NCBI GenBank assembly: GCA_017459605.1
Contig: JAFUCQ010000014.1
Coordinates: 1 to 60,308 of the forward strand
Length of the DNA stretch: 60,308 nucleotides
Direction of reading: 5' to 3'
DNA from: Atopobiaceae bacterium
GTDB taxonomy: Bacteria > Actinomycetota > Coriobacteriia > Coriobacteriales > Atopobiaceae
Made by a program: the position numbers and the translations under genes. The notes beneath the pieces were generated by a model. That model did no database searches, was not told the origin of the DNA, and saw only the letters and a list, made by a program, of their open reading frames with translations. Below, one piece after another: positions 43,501 to 52,486 of this stretch (its first letter is position 1; each line of letters starts with the position of its first letter).

Positions 43501-43730
43501 ATGTGGGAAGAGTGGTGCGATTACTATCATACATGGTCTGACAAGGTATTTTCTTTCATGCTGTCGGGGCTCACATGTCGAGACAGGCACTATCGAGCGC
43601 TGAGCAACGGGCACGGGACGCACAAGGTGATCCGTTTAGTCCGTGGTATCGAGGCTACGATAGTTTCTGGGGCTACACCGACTGGGAAGAAGACAGCGAA
43701 GAAGATGAAGACGACGAGAACTGGACGTAA
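43501..43730 (+). CDS. Small Trp/Asp/Glu-rich ORF split between two frames
   Basis: The ATG at 43501 has a strong ribosome site (GGGAGG) and opens MWEEWCDYYHTWSD. In that frame the continuation looks random. In the -1 frame an open stretch from 43542 contains an ATG at 43575 and encodes 51 residues with DPFSPWYRGYDSFWGYTDWE and an acidic end (DEDDENWT), stop at 43730. Both halves share unusual Trp/Tyr/acidic composition, suggesting one gene of about 76 codons with a frameshift, or two overlapping small genes. No family is recognised. Confidence 0.4.
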
Positions 43731-43887
43731 GCTTCGTCTGTCACCATCCGCAGGTCAGGGTGTTGTCGGTTAAGAAGGCTGCTGCAAGCTATTGAAGACT
43801 TGCTGCATAGCTAGCATAGAAGCTCATCGCGTAACGTAAGCAGTTATCCTTGTTCCTACGAGGCGCAGAGGTTCGCTACTGTCGCTA

Positions 43888-43992
43888 CTGTACGAACATT
43901 TTCGGACGTAATAATTACGAAACATGTAAAACCACAGGTAGATGAGTTGTCACCTCTTTTGGGTGGTTTTTTAAGCCGAGAAGTTCGTACAG
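43888..43992. repeat. 105-bp inverted-repeat element, copy A
   Basis: Ends are CTGTACGAAC and GTTCGTACAG. Inside are the palindrome CGTAATAATTACG and a terminator-like hairpin CACC-TCTTTTG-GGTG followed by TTTTTT. About 90% identical to copy B at 45338-45442, same length and orientation. The two flank the DUF559-like gene. Confidence 0.88.
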
Positions 43993-44133
43993 TTGTGAAC
44001 ACTGACCAGAATGTTGATGCAAGTTGGTCGAGAATACAGTCGTGAACACTGACCAGAAGGTTGATGCAAGTCGGTCGAGAATACCGTCGTGAACACTGAC
44101 CAGAATGTTGATGCAAGTTGGTCGAGAATGCCG
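43993..44133. repeat. 47-bp tandem repeat, three units
   Basis: Units begin at 43993, 44040 and 44087, directly after the inverted-repeat element. Each contains GTGAACACTGACCAGAA and a complementary TGGTCGAGAA segment able to form a small hairpin. Confidence 0.9.
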
Positions 44134-44203
44134 TCAGCGGTTCTCTCGCTATCCGCCCTGCATATCCGCACTATCTACCATAACTTGTCAACCCAAGCAA
44201 AGG

Positions 44204-45241
44204 CTATTCCCTTGGATCAAACGGAAGTAGTGGCTCCCAACGACTCGACCAATTTCGCTTAACATTCTTTGGACGTGGGAGAGCAAGCAGTTTTTCTGGT
44301 TGGGTAGCTAGTGTAAGCATGTGGGCAGTAAAAGACATACGATCATTCCACTGTTCAATATCAATGCGCGGAGCATCTATCTCAAGATGTTGAGCTATAA
44401 GAGTAGCAACGCGCTCGAGCTCGAGAGGTCTCGACATATGAAACCCAGTGACGCTGATTACGCGAAACCCCATCTGCTGGAATATGTCTCGTCGAGAAGC
44501 ATCTCGAGCCAGCTGCCGAGACGTCGTGTGATGCTGGGTGCTGTCGTATTCAAGTACGAGCTTTGCACTCTCCCAAAGCAAATCCGGGGTGATGTATTCT
44601 TCACTCCACAGATGACGTATGGATTTATCAACAGGAATGCTTTTGTTGAGCTGTGGCTGAGGGAGTCCAAAGCCACCCCAGCTTTGGGGAGCGCATAAGA
44701 TAAGGGTAAGAGCGCTTTCCATGGGCGATGCCGAACCCTCAACAACTTGTCGAGCAATTGCCAAAGCTTTCCTGCGTCCCCTGACTCTCTCGTTGTCCTC
44801 GATTAGATCAATGAGCATTTGGGGTGTACAGATTTGCTCTCGAAAGCATACATGGTTTTTCTCAATTGAGAATCTCCCGCACAATTCCATTCCCAAGAAC
44901 AAAAGCTCGCTTTCGGTGAGCATATTTGCCATTTGTAAGAAGGCAAAGCTCGGTGTTGAACAATAAAGACCTGGCTGAATTTGTAGTGCCTCGTATTTAC
45001 CGCTAGATGTTGTTACGACATGGCAGTCTGCAATAGCTGAGGGACGGCGATGCTCGTTCGACCGAACGATGAGTTGAATTGGCAGCGTTAAACCTTTGAG
45101 GAAACTAGAATGGCTGCTCAGCCGTGTTCGACTGCCTTCGAGGTTGGGATAGAACAAAACTCGCTGGTTACGAGCGGTGTCAATGGAACGTTGATACCGA
45201 AGCCACTCTATGGCACTTCCTCGCCCTAACAGATATGCCAT
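44204..45241 (-). CDS. DUF559/Vsr-like endonuclease-fold protein
   Basis: The product is 345 aa. The start at 45241 has GAGGAG six bases upstream. The N-terminal two thirds resembles the AbiEi-like part of actinobacterial DUF559 proteins but shows no clear motif. The C-terminal part has a PD-(D/E)XK-like core: SPMESALTLIL, TPDLLWESAKLVLEYDSTQH and GFRVISVTGFHM, as in Vsr/DUF559 nucleases. Role could be defence, repair or an antitoxin relic. It is bracketed by two 105-bp inverted-repeat elements, suggesting that the region moved or was duplicated. Confidence 0.7.
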   Translation of the reverse strand: MAYLLGRGSAIEWLRYQRSIDTARNQRVLFYPNLEGSRTRLSSHSSFLKGLTLPIQLIVRSNEHRRPSAIADCHVVTTSSGKYEALQIQPGLYCSTPSFAFLQMANMLTESELLFLGMELCGRFSIEKNHVCFREQICTPQMLIDLIEDNERVRGRRKALAIARQVVEGSASPMESALTLILCAPQSWGGFGLPQPQLNKSIPVDKSIRHLWSEEYITPDLLWESAKLVLEYDSTQHHTTSRQLARDASRRDIFQQMGFRVISVTGFHMSRPLELERVATLIAQHLEIDAPRIDIEQWNDRMSFTAHMLTLATQPEKLLALPRPKNVKRNWSSRWEPLLPFDPRE

Positions 45242-45337
45242 CACACACTCCTCAGAAAACCAGTTAACAATGTATGAGGAGACTTATCGTATCAAGTAGA
45301 CCTGTTGCAGGTTAAGCAGTTTTCGATGAAGCATCTA

Positions 45338-45442
45338 CTGTACGAACATTTTCAGACGTAACAATTACGAAACATAAAAACCCGCAGGTAGATGAGTTAT
45401 CACCTCTTTTGGGTGGTTTTTTAAGCCAAGAAGTTCGTACAG
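45338..45442. repeat. 105-bp inverted-repeat element, copy B
   Basis: Same ends (CTGTACGAAC, GTTCGTACAG), length and inner terminator-like hairpin as copy A. The identity runs on past the right end (TTGTGAACACTG). It lies in the upstream region of the DUF559-like gene. Confidence 0.88.
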
Positions 45443-45456
45443 TTGTGAACACTGGT

Positions 45457-45512
45457 CGAGAAGGTTGCCGCAAGCTTGCCGAGAAGGTTGACGCAAGCTT
45501 GCCGAGAAAGCC
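45457..45512. repeat. 23-bp tandem repeat, two full units
   Basis: Units 45457-45479 and 45480-45502 share CGAGAAGGTTG and CGCAAGCTTGC; a third starts at 45503. The rest of the gap to 45782 is the promoter region of the sucrose operon. Confidence 0.8.
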
Positions 45513-45653
45513 GACATAAGCCGCAAGCGGGGCGGGAAGCTCACTTGTCCGCTCTCACCGTTCTGTTGTCCCCCGTGCACAACTAATCGCGTATTAGCGA
45601 TTGTGATGCTTGTCAGAACAATCCCATTTAATGTAATTGTGACATTTGAAAGG

Positions 45654-45728
45654 GTGCAAATGCACACTCAGCAGATTAATAGTTGACAATATAAAGGTGC
45701 ATATGTAAAGCTCGATGTGCACATGCAA
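45654..45728 (+). promoter_or_regulatory. Promoter region of the sucrose operon with three LacI-type operators
   Basis: Sites of the form GTGCA-N2-TGCAC occur at 45654-45665 (GTGCAAATGCAC), 45697-45708 (GTGCATATGTAA, one half degenerate) and 45717-45728 (GTGCACATGCAA). TTGACA at 45683-45688 is a consensus -35; the -10 (TAAAGC or a nearby TATGTA) is weak. Site spacing of 43 and 20 bp is near whole helical turns, allowing cooperative binding. The same palindrome lies upstream of the LacI gene at 59161-59174. Confidence 0.75.
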
Positions 45729-45782
45729 TAGTACGTGTATTGGCAATTGTTTATCGGTTCATTGTCAAGGAAGGGGTGGGGT

Positions 45783-46727
45783 ATGGAGCAGACACAGCTA
45801 AGTACAGCCTCGGATAAGACGAAGGGAGGCAAACTTCACGGAGTCTTAGTCTACGTACGACAGCACTGGCAACTCTACGTACTCTTTTTGTTACCAGCAC
45901 TTCTCTTGACTATTGTATTTAGATACATTCCCATGGGCGGTATCTTAATTGCTTTTGAGGAATACAATCCATTTAGGGGAGTGTTTGGAAGTGAGTGGGT
46001 AGGTCTGGAACACTTCCAGCGTTTCTTGTCGTCACCCGACTTTATGAACTACCTGCTGAACACGCTTAAACTGAGTGTCTTTGGTTTGCTGTGGGGATTT
46101 CCAGCGCCAATTCTCTTGGCGTTTTTGCTGAATCGTATCCTGAGCAACAAAATGAAGCAAAAAATCCAGCTCATTTTGTACATGCCCAACTTCATTTCGG
46201 TCATCGTTTTGTGCGGTATTGTACGCATCTTGTTGTCACCCACAGGACTTATCAACATGCTGTTGGGAACCGACTGGAACTTCATGACCATGCCTTCTGC
46301 TTTCCGCACCATTTACATTGCCTCTGGTATTTGGCAAGGTGCTGGCTGGGGCTCAATTATCTACACAGCGGCACTTTCCAATGCAAGTAAAGATCTCAAA
46401 GAAGCAGCTGTCATCGACGGCGCCAACATCATCCAGCAAATCAAGGCTGTTGAGTGGCCCGCAATTCGAGACACCGTTCTCATCCAGTTCATTATGAGTG
46501 TGGGCAACATCATGAGCGTTGGTTTTGAGAAAGCCTACGCCCTGCAGACCGACCTCAACCTTGCAAGCTCAGAAATCATTTCCACCTACGTTTACAAGAT
46601 GGGTCTTCTCGACGGAGATTACGGATTCTCTACAGCAGTAGGCCTGTTTAACACCGTCATCAACGTTATCCTCCTGATCTCGATGAACAAGATTGTCCAG
46701 AAGATGAACGACGGCAAGGGCATCTAA
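45783..46727 (+). CDS. Sugar ABC transporter permease, LplB/YteP type
   Basis: This 314-residue permease has six membrane helices after a cytoplasmic N-terminus of about 30 residues. The stretch FRYIPMGGILIAFEEYNPFRG is typical of LplB-type subunits of complex-carbohydrate importers (CUT1). The EAA coupling loop is DLKEAAVIDGANIIQQIKAVEW. The start at 45783 follows AAGGAAGGGG. It is the first gene of the operon under the GTGCA operators. The ATPase is encoded at 51178. Confidence 0.93.
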   Translation: MEQTQLSTASDKTKGGKLHGVLVYVRQHWQLYVLFLLPALLLTIVFRYIPMGGILIAFEEYNPFRGVFGSEWVGLEHFQRFLSSPDFMNYLLNTLKLSVFGLLWGFPAPILLAFLLNRILSNKMKQKIQLILYMPNFISVIVLCGIVRILLSPTGLINMLLGTDWNFMTMPSAFRTIYIASGIWQGAGWGSIIYTAALSNASKDLKEAAVIDGANIIQQIKAVEWPAIRDTVLIQFIMSVGNIMSVGFEKAYALQTDLNLASSEIISTYVYKMGLLDGDYGFSTAVGLFNTVINVILLISMNKIVQKMNDGKGI

Positions 46728-46741
46728 GGAGGTGGCACAGC

Positions 46742-47650
46742 ATGGCAAAGCTAAAGAAAAAGAGCGAGTTTGCAAAGTATCCCGCTGAGGACAAGGTCAT
46801 TCTCATTATTGGTTATGTCATCTTGGGGCTTTTCTGTCTCGCCATTATCTTCCCCATGGTCTACATTGTGCTGGCCTCCTTTGTTGACCCCGTGACACTG
46901 CAAAACAGTGGTTTGAGCTTTGATTTTAGTAAGTGGACAACCATGGCGTACGAGCGGGTTTTGACGAACGAACAAATCTGGGTTGGTTTTAGAAACGCCA
47001 TCATTTACTCGGTGCTCTTTACCATCATTTCGGTTGTTGTAACCCTGTTGGCTGCGTATCCCATGTCGAGAAGTGACTTCAAGGGAGCCAAGTTCTTCAA
47101 CCTCATCTTCATGATCACCATGTTCTTTGGTGGCGGTCTGATTCCTACGTACTTGCTTATCAGCCAGCTCGGCATGCTCGATACCATTTGGGCAATCTTG
47201 CTGCCGGGTGCCTTTAGCGTATGGAACATGATTATTGCTCGTACCTACTACCAAGGCATTCCCAAAGACCTTCAAGAGGCAGCTGAGATTGACGGCGCCA
47301 ACGAGATGGTCTACTTCTTCCGCGTGTTGCTTCCCGTGTGTACGCCCATCGTGGCAACCATCGCAATGTGGCAGTTCGTTGGTATGTGGAACAGCTACTT
47401 TGATGCGATGATTTATCTCAACAGCGCTTCTAAGCAGCCGCTTCAGTTGGTGCTTCGCTCCATCCTGATTCAAAATCAGCCAGAACCGGGCATGGTAAGC
47501 GACATGCAGTCAACTGCAGAGCGTGCACAGCTTGCTGAGCTGCTCAAATATGCAACCATCATCATTTCGAGTCTTCCGCTCTTGGTGATGTACCCGTTCT
47601 TCCAGAAGTATTTTGACAATGGAATTATGGCAGGTGCTGTTAAGGGATAG
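46742..47650 (+). CDS. Sugar ABC transporter permease, LplC/YtcP type
   Basis: This 302-residue permease partners the preceding one. It has six helices, starting from LIIGYVILGLFCLAIIFPMVYIVLASF. The EAA loop is DLQEAAEIDGANEMVYFFRV. The C-terminus, YPFFQKYFDNGIMAGAVKG, is the usual LplC/YtcP end. It lies 14 bp after the first permease gene and has AAGGAGG upstream. Confidence 0.93.
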   Translation: MAKLKKKSEFAKYPAEDKVILIIGYVILGLFCLAIIFPMVYIVLASFVDPVTLQNSGLSFDFSKWTTMAYERVLTNEQIWVGFRNAIIYSVLFTIISVVVTLLAAYPMSRSDFKGAKFFNLIFMITMFFGGGLIPTYLLISQLGMLDTIWAILLPGAFSVWNMIIARTYYQGIPKDLQEAAEIDGANEMVYFFRVLLPVCTPIVATIAMWQFVGMWNSYFDAMIYLNSASKQPLQLVLRSILIQNQPEPGMVSDMQSTAERAQLAELLKYATIIISSLPLLVMYPFFQKYFDNGIMAGAVKG

Positions 47651-47696
47651 GCCTGTCTTTTTGTGGCGGTTGTTGGGGGCAGCCTGTCACAAATGT

Positions 47697-47818
47697 GGCG
47701 TGTAGCGCCAGCGAAACGTGGCGTGTAGTGCGCCAGCCAAACAAGGCGTGTAGCGCCAGCGAAACGTGGCGTGTAGTGCGCCAGCCAAACAAGGCGTGTA
47801 GCGCGCCAACCAAACAAA
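47697..47818. repeat. 48-bp tandem repeat, 2.5 units
   Basis: Units 47697-47744 and 47745-47792 are identical; a partial third follows. Each contains two GGCGTGTAG half-units. It lies between the permease and binding-protein genes and could form structure that alters downstream expression. Confidence 0.9.
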
Positions 47819-47853
47819 GTGTGTCCAAGCACATGACAAGGAAAGAAGGAATT

Positions 47854-49548
47854 ATGAAAAAGGCAACTATGAATCGTCGGTCATTTCTCGCATTGTCTGC
47901 AGCAAGCACGGCAGCAGCACTGAGCGCTTGCGGCGGCGGTGGAGCTCCGGCAGGTGGTGGAGACGCAGCAGCAAACGTCAACCCTGAGGATCTGACCCTT
48001 CCTTTGAAAGAAACCGCTACCCTTTCTGGTTTGACGAGCTTCCCTCCGGGAACTGAGTCAGAGCCAAACAACCGCACCATCTTCAAGCGCCTCGAAGAAG
48101 AGACCAACGTCCACATCGATTGGAAGACCATCCAGTCTGACCAGTGGGGCGACAAGATCGCTCTCGAGATGTCCAATGCCGCTACGCTGCCTGACTTTAT
48201 CTTCACAGCAGGCTTTGGCGACACCGACCTGCTCAAGTATGCCAAGCAGGGCGTCATCATCTCGCTTGAAGACCTCATCGACACCTATATGCCCAACCTG
48301 CAGGCCGTGTTCTCACAGGCTCCTGAGTATCGCACCATGTGCGAGGACGAGAATGGCCACATCTGGGCGCTTCCGTGGATTGAGCAGCTGGGTTATGAAA
48401 AGACCGCTATTCAGACCATCGGTAACATGTCCTTTATCAACAAGGACTGGCTCGATTTCCTGAACCTCTCGATGCCCACAACGGTTGATGAGTTTGAGGC
48501 AGTTCTCGTTGCCTTTAAGGACAATGCCGACAAGCTCAAGAGCGAGTTCAAGGTTGATGGCGACATCATTCCAATGGCGTGCATCTTAAACGACGGTGAC
48601 CAAGACCCCTACATCCTCATCAATGGCTTTGGTGAGGGCTATGGTGACCCCGATCGCGGCAAGCACATTGCAGTGACCGATGAGGGCAAGGTTGTGTGCG
48701 TTGCTACGTCTGAAGGCTTCCGCAAGGGCACCGAGTGGCTCCACAAGCTCTATGAGCAGGGCTTGATTGACCCCGAAGCCTTCACGCAAGAGTGGTCAAC
48801 CTATGTTGCTAAGGGCAAGAGTGGTCGCTATGGCGTGTGCTTCTCATGGGACGTTGCAAACATCGCCCAAGTAAGCATGGATGACCTGATTGCCGGTAAG
48901 GGTTGGGTGCCCATGCCTGCACTTACGGCTGACACCAAGAACATCACGCCGCAAACGGGCTCCTTTACCTCAGGTTTCGATCGTGGCCGTTGCGTTATTA
49001 CCGCAGCTGCTGCTAATCCTGCACTTGTCGCTACGTGGCTCGACAAGATGTATGACCCCTTCCAGTCACCGCAGAACAACTGGGGCACCTATGGCGAGGA
49101 TGACGACTTTGACATCTTTGAGCTGAGCGAGAACGACAAGGGCGAAAAGATGCTCAAGCATGCACCGCTCGGTGATGCCAGCCCGGTTGAGGTTCGTGAG
49201 GCCGAGTCGGTTAACGGCCCGCTTGCAATCCTTGATAGCTACTATGATGTGTATGTGACCTGCCCAGATGATGCTCAGTATCGTCTCGACTGGATTAAGG
49301 ATATCTACACGCCCGACATGAACTTCAAGTATTGCTACCCCAACGTTTTCATGACGGCAGATGATACAAAGACGGTTTCCAACCTCTTGGCTGACATCCA
49401 GAAGTGCATCAACACTGCTAAGTCTGACTGGATTATGAACGGCTTTAGCGATGCCGACTGGGATTCCTTCCAAAACGATCTGAATGCCTACGGTCTTGAG
49501 CAGTTCCTCGAGATTCACCAGAAGTATCTGGACGCATATCTGAACTAG
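47854..49548 (+). CDS. Sugar-binding lipoprotein, LplA/YtcQ type (Tat signal)
   Basis: This 564-residue extracellular binding protein starts at 47854 (AAGAAGGA upstream). The signal has twin arginine (NRRSFLALSAAS) and lipobox LSAC (Cys26). The mature part begins with a Gly/Ala linker and shows TNVHIDWKTIQSDQWGDKIA, LPDFIFTAGFGDTDLLKYAK and GHIWALPWIEQLG, as in long (about 500-560 aa) CUT1 binding proteins. With adjacent GH32 and sucrose phosphorylase genes the ligand is probably sucrose or a short fructo-oligosaccharide. Confidence 0.9.
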   Translation: MKKATMNRRSFLALSAASTAAALSACGGGGAPAGGGDAAANVNPEDLTLPLKETATLSGLTSFPPGTESEPNNRTIFKRLEEETNVHIDWKTIQSDQWGDKIALEMSNAATLPDFIFTAGFGDTDLLKYAKQGVIISLEDLIDTYMPNLQAVFSQAPEYRTMCEDENGHIWALPWIEQLGYEKTAIQTIGNMSFINKDWLDFLNLSMPTTVDEFEAVLVAFKDNADKLKSEFKVDGDIIPMACILNDGDQDPYILINGFGEGYGDPDRGKHIAVTDEGKVVCVATSEGFRKGTEWLHKLYEQGLIDPEAFTQEWSTYVAKGKSGRYGVCFSWDVANIAQVSMDDLIAGKGWVPMPALTADTKNITPQTGSFTSGFDRGRCVITAAAANPALVATWLDKMYDPFQSPQNNWGTYGEDDDFDIFELSENDKGEKMLKHAPLGDASPVEVREAESVNGPLAILDSYYDVYVTCPDDAQYRLDWIKDIYTPDMNFKYCYPNVFMTADDTKTVSNLLADIQKCINTAKSDWIMNGFSDADWDSFQNDLNAYGLEQFLEIHQKYLDAYLN

Positions 49549-49564
49549 AAGCTGTGATACCAAC

Positions 49565-49594
49565 AAGCCGCCGCGCATTGATGCGCGGTGGCTT
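49565..49594 (+). terminator. Hairpin between binding-protein and GH32 genes
   Basis: AAGCCGCCGCGCAT and ATGCGCGGTGGCTT form a nearly perfect stem with a two-base loop. No T tract follows closely, so it may stabilise the upstream message rather than terminate fully. Confidence 0.65.
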
Positions 49595-49621
49595 CGAGTT
49601 GTGTGAGGGGAGGTCATGGGC

Positions 49622-51154
49622 ATGGAGCCACAAGAGAGGCAAGATGAAGCGCAGCAGGTACAGAAGCTCGAGCGTGCCAGAATCTATGAAGAGGAGTTCT
49701 CGGTAAACATCCCTTCTGAGGAGCGCCCACTCTTCCATCTTCCAGCGCGAATTGGTTGGATGAATGACCCGAATGGCTTTTCGTACTACCAAGGGCGCTA
49801 CCACCTGTTCTACCAGTATTATCCCTATGAGCCAAAATGGGGTCCCATGCACTGGGCACATGCCGTGAGCGATGACTTGCTTATGTGGGAACACCTTCCC
49901 TGTGCTCTTGCTCCTGATCAGCCCTACGATGATTTTGGGTGCTTTTCGGGAAGCGGGCTTGAGCTGGCCGATGGAACGCACATGCTCATGTATACGGGTG
50001 TCTCAAATACGGGACGAAAGCCCGATGGCACCCACTCAGATCGTCAGGTTCAATGCCTCGCATTTGGTGATGGACACAACTACACCAAGTATGATGCGAA
50101 CCCTGTTATCGCTGATGATTTGCTTCCAGAGGGTCTCACCATTGAGCATTTTCGTGATCCCAAGATTTGGCAGGAAGCAGATGGCAGCTTTGCCTGCGTG
50201 GTTGGTGCGTGCAGTGAGTCTGGCGATGGAAAGATTCTCAAGTACACGAGCGCCGATGGCCTCAAGTGGGAGTTTGCTTGTATCTATGCGAGCAATGACG
50301 ACCGCTTTGGCACCATGTGGGAGTGCCCTGACACCTTTGAACTCGACGGAAAGCAGGTTTTGCTGGTAAGTCCTCAGGATATGCTCGCCCAAGGTGACGA
50401 GTTTGCCAGTGGAAATGGAACGCTTGCTCTCATAGGCCACGTTGACAAAACAACGGGAAGCTTTGTTGAGGAGTCTTGTCACGCAATAGATTATGGTATC
50501 GACTTTTATGCAACGCAGACAACCTGCGCCCCTGATGGTCGGCGTATCATGGTTGCATGGATGCAAAACTGGGACACCATTTCGATGGCGAACAATGTGT
50601 CATGGTTTGGTCAGGTGGCAATTCCTCGAGAGCTTTCTGTCAAAGATGATCGACTGCTGCAGCAGCCGGTTCGTGAGCTTGAAGCGCTCAGGAGCAACCA
50701 TGTTCACTATGAACGCGTGCGTGTTGAAGGCGAGCGCGTCTTCAGGGGTGTTCATGGGCGTGCCGTAGATCTTTCTGTGCGGGTTCATCCAGTGGAAGAT
50801 GCTGCGGAGTATCGGGAATTTGCTATTTGGTTTGCTCAAGACGAGCGTTTCCACTCTTCGATTCGTTTCAAGCCTGCCAACAGCGAGCTCAAGCTCAATC
50901 GCAAGCATTCAGGGCTTCGTAGAGACGTTGTTCACCACCGCAAATGTACGGTGATTGACTACGAAAACGAGCTCAAGCTGCGCATTATTCTCGATCGTTT
51001 TAGTGTTGAGATTTTCGTTGGTGAGGGTGAGCAAACGCTTGCAATGTGCATTCCCACCGACCTATCTGCAGATGGGATTTGTTTCTTTGCAGATGGTGAA
51101 GCTCTGATAGATATTGATAAGTATGACCTCTCGAGTGCACACACACGTTTGTGA
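49622..51154 (+). CDS. GH32 beta-fructosidase (sucrose/sucrose-6-phosphate hydrolase type)
   Basis: This 510-residue cytoplasmic hydrolase releases fructose from sucrose or fructo-oligosaccharides. Catalytic blocks are WMNDPNG (nucleophile Asp, near 48), FRDPK (stabiliser, near 178) and WECPD (acid/base Glu, near 233). A C-terminal beta-sandwich follows (DYENELKLRIILDRFSVEIF). No signal peptide is present, so it acts on imported sugar. ATG at 49622 is favoured over 49616 because GGGGAGG is eight bases upstream. Since uptake is by ABC transporter rather than PTS, the substrate is probably unphosphorylated. Confidence 0.92.
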   Translation: MEPQERQDEAQQVQKLERARIYEEEFSVNIPSEERPLFHLPARIGWMNDPNGFSYYQGRYHLFYQYYPYEPKWGPMHWAHAVSDDLLMWEHLPCALAPDQPYDDFGCFSGSGLELADGTHMLMYTGVSNTGRKPDGTHSDRQVQCLAFGDGHNYTKYDANPVIADDLLPEGLTIEHFRDPKIWQEADGSFACVVGACSESGDGKILKYTSADGLKWEFACIYASNDDRFGTMWECPDTFELDGKQVLLVSPQDMLAQGDEFASGNGTLALIGHVDKTTGSFVEESCHAIDYGIDFYATQTTCAPDGRRIMVAWMQNWDTISMANNVSWFGQVAIPRELSVKDDRLLQQPVRELEALRSNHVHYERVRVEGERVFRGVHGRAVDLSVRVHPVEDAAEYREFAIWFAQDERFHSSIRFKPANSELKLNRKHSGLRRDVVHHRKCTVIDYENELKLRIILDRFSVEIFVGEGEQTLAMCIPTDLSADGICFFADGEALIDIDKYDLSSAHTRL

Positions 51155-51177
51155 GAGATTGAGAAAAGGAGGCGAGC

Positions 51178-52329
51178 ATGTCTGAGGTTATCCTAAAGGA
51201 CATCAAAAAGGTTTATGAGAATGGATACGTTGGTACCCACGATGTCAACCTCACCATTGCTGATAAGGAATTTATCGTTTTGGTTGGACCGTCTGGCTGC
51301 GGTAAGTCAACGACGCTGCGCATGGTGGCGGGTCTTGAAGAGATTACGAGTGGTGAGCTCTATATCGACGGCAAACTTATGAATGATGTCGCACCAAAAG
51401 ATCGCGACATCGCCATGGTGTTTCAAAGCTACGCCTTGTATCCACAAATGACGGTCTACGAGAACATGGCGTTTTCGCTCGAGCTTCGCAAGACCCCCAA
51501 GGCAGAGATAGACCAAAAGGTGCGTGAGGCTGCAGAGATTCTCGAGATTACCCAGTACCTCGACCGCAAACCTGCAGCTCTTTCGGGCGGTCAGCGTCAG
51601 CGTGTAGCAATTGGCCGTGCTATGGTTCGAGACCCCAAGGTCTTTTTGATGGACGAGCCGCTTTCCAATCTTGATGCAAAACTGCGCAATCAGATGCGTG
51701 CTGAGATTATCAAGCTGCGCCATCGCATCAACACGACCTTCATGTATGTTACTCACGACCAAACAGAGGCCATGACGCTGGGTGATCGTATCGTCATCAT
51801 GAAGGACGGCTATGTTAACCAAATCGGCACTCCCATGGAGGTCTTTAACAAACCGGTGAATCTGTTTGTTGCAGGCTTTATTGGCATGCCTGTTATGAAC
51901 TTCTTCGATAATTGCTCGTTGTTGCTTGAGAATGGCAGCTACTATGCTGAGATTCGCGGCGAGCGCTTCTTGCTGAGCGATTTCCAGCAGAAGGCACTCA
52001 AAGCAAAGGGACAGCAGCCATGTGACATTGTGGCGGGAATTCGCCCGCAGCACATCACCGTGGGTGAGGGTGGCTTGAGTGCAACTGTCGAGGTCTCCGA
52101 GATGATGGGCAGTGAGTACAACATCCATGCTCGCTCAGCAGACGACGAGGTTGTTATGGTTATTCCGACCGTTGACCTTGCAGCAGACGTCTCGATGGGA
52201 TCAGAAATCACCTTTACCACAAAGCCCGACCTTATCCAGCTCTTTGACAAAGAGACGAGTAACAATCTCATCTGGTATGACGAGGATTCTGCAGCTGCAA
52301 ACGAGCCCGTGTGCAAGAGTTACGAATAG
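51178..52329 (+). CDS. Sugar ABC transporter ATPase, MsmK/UgpC type
   Basis: This 383-residue ATPase is expected to drive the LplB/LplC-type permeases of this operon. Walker A is GPSGCGKST, the Q-loop VFQSYALYPQMTVYEN, the signature LSGGQRQR, Walker B VFLMDEPLSNLDAKL and the H-loop YVTHDQTEAM. A C-terminal regulatory TOBE region includes IVAGIRPQHITV. AAAGGAGG precedes the start. MsmK-type ATPases can serve several sugar importers, so it may also act elsewhere. Confidence 0.95.
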   Translation: MSEVILKDIKKVYENGYVGTHDVNLTIADKEFIVLVGPSGCGKSTTLRMVAGLEEITSGELYIDGKLMNDVAPKDRDIAMVFQSYALYPQMTVYENMAFSLELRKTPKAEIDQKVREAAEILEITQYLDRKPAALSGGQRQRVAIGRAMVRDPKVFLMDEPLSNLDAKLRNQMRAEIIKLRHRINTTFMYVTHDQTEAMTLGDRIVIMKDGYVNQIGTPMEVFNKPVNLFVAGFIGMPVMNFFDNCSLLLENGSYYAEIRGERFLLSDFQQKALKAKGQQPCDIVAGIRPQHITVGEGGLSATVEVSEMMGSEYNIHARSADDEVVMVIPTVDLAADVSMGSEITFTTKPDLIQLFDKETSNNLIWYDEDSAAANEPVCKSYE

Positions 52330-52486
52330 CTCGATGACTCGGCCTACCAGACATGTCACCAGACATGTGAAGCTACGCGGTTTTTACGTATCAATATATT
52401 GCTAGCTCTCCTTCTTTCCCCGGTGCCCCGCCCTTTGCTTACAGAGGGGTGGGGCTCCCCTTATGGCTCAGCGAAAGGATAATCAC

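Noticed and set aside
43993-44133. CRISPR array
   Set aside because: The 47-bp units are directly adjacent with no unique spacers and no cas genes nearby; the same holds for the other tandem arrays.
49616-49621. Start of the GH32 gene at the first ATG
   Set aside because: The ribosome site is only two bases away from 49616 but eight bases from 49622.
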